Shown here: in pieces, positions 61,846 to 64,000 of the stretch
Layout of the letters: the number at the start of each line of letters is the position of its first letter
Numbering within the stretch: the stretch's first letter is position 1
Source: Planctomycetota bacterium
Lineage (GTDB): Bacteria; Planctomycetota; UBA1135; GCA-002748355
Length of the DNA stretch: 64,000 bases
Direction of reading: 5' to 3'
NCBI GenBank assembly: GCA_027021385.1
Contig: JALUUL010000069.1
Coordinates: 1-64,000 of the forward strand
The notes under the pieces: model-generated
Told to the model about the DNA's origin: nothing
The model's input: the letters and a program-made list of their open reading frames with translations, nothing else
Database searches by the model: none
Translations under genes and position numbers: made by a program

Positions 61846-63534
61846 GTGGCGGGACGAAGACTGCTGGGCCAGATCCTGAAGGATCTCGGGGCCGTCCACG
61901 AGGGAATGATCCAGGAGGCGCTCGCGATCCAGAGGGAGGAGAGCGGGCGGATCGGGGAGATCCTCGTTCGTCTCGGCCACGTCGATGCGGAAAAGGTCGC
62001 GGAGGCCCTCGCCGTCCAGGCGGGACTCGAGTTCGTCCCTTCCTCGAAGCTGGAACCGGAACCGGAAGCCCTGAAGCGGGTCGATGGAGTGACGGCGAGG
62101 GTCCAGGGCATCCTCCCGCTCCGCCTCGACGGGGATCGGCTCGTCGTCGCCCTCGCCGATCCCCTCAACCTTTCGGTCCTGGACGACTTGAGTCTGGCCG
62201 CGGAGGGGGGGGTCACGGCCGGAGTGGGGGAGTCCTCGTCCGTGCTCGCGGCGATCGAGAAGGCCTACGGAAGCGGCGGGACGGAACGCTTCGAGGAGGA
62301 GATCGGAAAGGCCGTCAAGGAGTTCGAGCAGGGCGGGGGGAAGATCGATCTCGAGGACAAGGCCGCGATGGCGCAGGCCGCCCCGGTCGTCAAGCTGCTG
62401 AATTACATCCTCTACCAGGCGGTGAGGGACCAGGCCTCCGACGTGCACCTCGAACCCTTCGAGGACGATTTCAAGATCCGCTACCGCGTGGACGGAGTCC
62501 TCTACGAACTCCAGGCGCCCCCTCCTCACCTGGCCGTCGCCCTGATCTCGAGAGTCAAGGTCATGGCGGACCTGGATATCGCGGAGACGCGCATCCCGCA
62601 GGATGGGAGGATCGAACTCTCCGTCGGGGGAAGACCGGTCGATCTCCGCGTCTCGACCCTGCCGACGATGTTCGGGGAGTCCTGCGTGCTCCGCATCCTC
62701 GATCGAAGCGTCGTCTCCCTGGACCTCGACCGTCTCGGCCTGCGCGATGAGGAGAGGAAGGCCTTCGACGAGATCCTGGAACTCCCGCACGGGATCGTCC
62801 TGGTGACCGGCCCGACGGGATCGGGGAAGACCACGACCCTCTACGCGGCCTTGAACGAGGCGAACACCGAGGAGGTCAAGATCATCACGGTCGAGGACCC
62901 CGTCGAGTACGACCTCGAAGGCATCGTGCAGATTCCCGTCAACGAGGACATCGGGGTGACCTATGCGAAGGTCCTGCGGACGATCCTCAGGCAGGATCCC
63001 GACAAGATCCTCGTCGGGGAGATCCGGGACGAGGAGACCGCGAGAACGGCGATCGAAGCCAGCCTGACGGGGCACGTCGTGTTTTCGACCCTCCACACGA
63101 ACGACGCTCCCTCCTCCGTCACCCGTCTCCTCGATTTCGACCTCGAGCCGTTCCTCCTGACCGCGACCCTGGAGTTCATCGTCGCCCAACGCCTGGTCCG
63201 GCGGATCTGCAAGAACTGCAAGGCCTTCTACGAACCGGACGAGAACATCCTGCTCGAACTCGGGCTCGGGAAGGCCGACGTCGCGGGGAAGACCTTCGCC
63301 TTCGGCAAAGGCTGCGAGGAATGCAACCACAGCGGTTTCCGCGGGAGGCTGGCCATCTTCGAAATCATGCGGATGACCGATGCCGTCAAGAACCTGATCC
63401 TCGACGGAAAGCCGACCGCTGTGCTCAGGGAGCAGGCCCGGAGGGACGGGATGCGAAGCCTCCGGGAGTCGGGACTCCTCGCGATCTATGACGGCCTGAC
63501 GACCGTCGAGGAGATCCTCCGAGAGACCCTGTGA
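61846..63534 (+). CDS. PilB/GspE-type assembly ATPase (second copy)
   Basis: A 562-residue paralogue of the first PilB-like ATPase with a GTG start one base after the pilT stop. It has the GspE N-domain (about 1-140: LLGQILKDLGAVHEGMIQEAL), then VKLLNYILYQAVRDQASDVHLEPFED. Walker A is GPTGSGKTTTLYAALNEAN, Walker B KILVGEIRDEETARTA, His box HVVFSTLHTNDAPSSVTRL, and the Zn motifs are CKNCKAFYEP and CEECNHSGFRGRLA. All catalytic elements are intact. The stop overlaps a strong hairpin, so the transcript ends here. Confidence 0.93.
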   Translation: MAGRRLLGQILKDLGAVHEGMIQEALAIQREESGRIGEILVRLGHVDAEKVAEALAVQAGLEFVPSSKLEPEPEALKRVDGVTARVQGILPLRLDGDRLVVALADPLNLSVLDDLSLAAEGGVTAGVGESSSVLAAIEKAYGSGGTERFEEEIGKAVKEFEQGGGKIDLEDKAAMAQAAPVVKLLNYILYQAVRDQASDVHLEPFEDDFKIRYRVDGVLYELQAPPPHLAVALISRVKVMADLDIAETRIPQDGRIELSVGGRPVDLRVSTLPTMFGESCVLRILDRSVVSLDLDRLGLRDEERKAFDEILELPHGIVLVTGPTGSGKTTTLYAALNEANTEEVKIITVEDPVEYDLEGIVQIPVNEDIGVTYAKVLRTILRQDPDKILVGEIRDEETARTAIEASLTGHVVFSTLHTNDAPSSVTRLLDFDLEPFLLTATLEFIVAQRLVRRICKNCKAFYEPDENILLELGLGKADVAGKTFAFGKGCEECNHSGFRGRLAIFEIMRMTDAVKNLILDGKPTAVLREQARRDGMRSLRESGLLAIYDGLTTVEEILRETL

Positions 63535-63561
63535 GCCGCCCGCCCTGGGGGCGGGCGGCTC
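63533..63561. terminator. Strong bidirectional hairpin after the ATPase trio
   Basis: GAGCCGCCCGCCC at 63533-63545 pairs perfectly with GGGCGGGCGGCTC at 63549-63561, giving a 13-base GC stem with a three-base loop. It overlaps the last two bases of the stop codon of the second PilB-like gene and precedes the stop of the convergent gene by 13 bases. It has no U-tract but is the most convincing terminator-like structure in the window. Confidence 0.7.
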
Positions 63562-63574
63562 CGGGAGAATCCTC

Positions 63575-64000
63575 TCAGTTGTTCAGGGTCGTGCTGAGCC
63601 CCTTCGAGTTCCCGAGTTTGAGGGAGACGGTCAAGGCCGGATCGAGGTCCAGGATCTGCCAGTAGAGGGTCGCGCCCTGGAAGCTCGTATTGTTCGGCAA
63701 GGGGGCGGGGAAGGTCGATGTCCCGTTCGCGGAGGTCGGAACGGGGAAGACGAAGGTCGGCGCGGCCAGGAGCGTGGAGCCGGGTTGACCGCCGATCAGC
63801 CCGAGATTGACGTTGACCTTCTGGGCGCCGAGAACGTAGAGGCCGACCGAGGAGGGGACGAGACCGGATCCACGGATCCCCCAGCCGAGGTTTCCGAGGA
63901 CGGGGGCGCCGGCGGGGGCGATGACGGGAGTGCCCTTCGTCGTCGCCTTCGCGGTCCCGTAGAAGGAGAAGGCCGCGCGGGGGACGCGCACCTGCAGGAA
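63575..64000 (-). CDS. Secreted beta-rich protein, 3' part only (runs off right edge)
   Basis: The minus-strand frame is open from 64000 to the stop at 63575, giving 141 residues of a longer protein. A GTG at 63991 is not a convincing start, since the frame continues beyond the window. The sequence has the pattern GLYVLGAQKVNVNLGLIGGQPGS, then TFPAPLPNN, SFQGATLYWQILDLDPAL. This is a beta-sandwich-like C-terminal domain also recognisable at the end of the amidase (17497-20511). I associate it with marine planctomycete secreted proteins. Full function cannot be read. Confidence 0.7.
   Translation of the reverse strand, partial: FLQVRVPRAAFSFYGTAKATTKGTPVIAPAGAPVLGNLGWGIRGSGLVPSSVGLYVLGAQKVNVNLGLIGGQPGSTLLAAPTFVFPVPTSANGTSTFPAPLPNNTSFQGATLYWQILDLDPALTVSLKLGNSKGLSTTLNN

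Noticed and set aside
1-64000. CRISPR array, tRNA, rRNA or integrase attachment site
   Set aside because: No regular spaced repeats, cloverleaf-forming segment or rRNA-like sequence was seen on reading either strand; a tool-based scan could still find a weak one.

Overview
The window looks like a chromosomal segment of a high-GC (visually close to 70% G+C) Gram-negative bacterium, most likely a planctomycete. The pointers are a large secretome of lipoproteins and signal-peptide proteins, terpenoid-cyclase-fold secreted proteins, a DUF1573 protein, a giant carboxypeptidase-regulatory-like protein, and a beta-rich C-terminal domain shared by two secreted proteins (near 20.2-20.5 kb and 63.6-64.0 kb). 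The lineage is inferred from gene content only; no rRNA or other marker is present. I see no tRNA, rRNA, CRISPR array or replication origin.

Layout. 0.1-3.5 kb: a conspicuously AT-rich island with three unrecognised ORFs, two of them with signal peptides. 3.5-5.0 kb: a broken IS3-type element with an A10 slippery run and an internal deletion that removed most of the DDE domain. 5.1-14.5 kb (minus strand): a CzcCBA-type heavy-metal RND efflux operon with a P-II-like regulator, a cysteine-rich secreted protein at each end, and nagA at the tail. 14.6-22.2 kb: two secreted proteins, then a divergent multidomain cell-wall amidase, a GNAT and a BadF-type GlcNAc-kinase-like protein. 22.1-29.8 kb (minus): a tightly coupled unit for a Tat-exported PaoABC-like molybdenum aldehyde oxidoreductase, a small Cys protein, a HTH-EIIA protein, a ClC transporter with CBS domains and a serine beta-lactamase-like lipoprotein.

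29.9-39.8 kb: an acyl-CoA dehydrogenase, PaaK-type CoA ligase, RidA, enoyl-CoA hydratase and SDR. Together they resemble the lower half of the 2-aminobenzoyl-CoA/salicylyl-CoA aerobic pathway without its flavin monooxygenase. They are interleaved with a PAS chemoreceptor, YtoQ and an RmlC-like cupin. A G17 homopolymer separates the cupin from mutS. 39.8-46.8 kb (minus): mutS, thiI, a cysteine desulfurase, and an FHA-GAF-AAA+-Fis regulator that has lost its GAFTGA loop and Walker A lysine.

46.9-54.2 kb: a DUF1444-like membrane-anchored protein, two carboxypeptidase-regulatory-like secreted proteins, a ferredoxin-like QueG-related protein and a UMF1-type MFS transporter. 54.2-64.0 kb: pyruvate phosphate dikinase, a lipoprotein, a DUF1573 protein, an uninterrupted PilB-PilT-PilB ATPase trio ending at a strong hairpin, and the 3' part of a secreted protein running off the window.

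Genes are densely packed with many 1-4 base overlaps (ATGA junctions), so translational coupling is the rule here. The least explained parts are the AT-rich island, the split aromatic-CoA cluster, the Cys-rich proteins around the metal pump and the degenerate AAA+ regulator.
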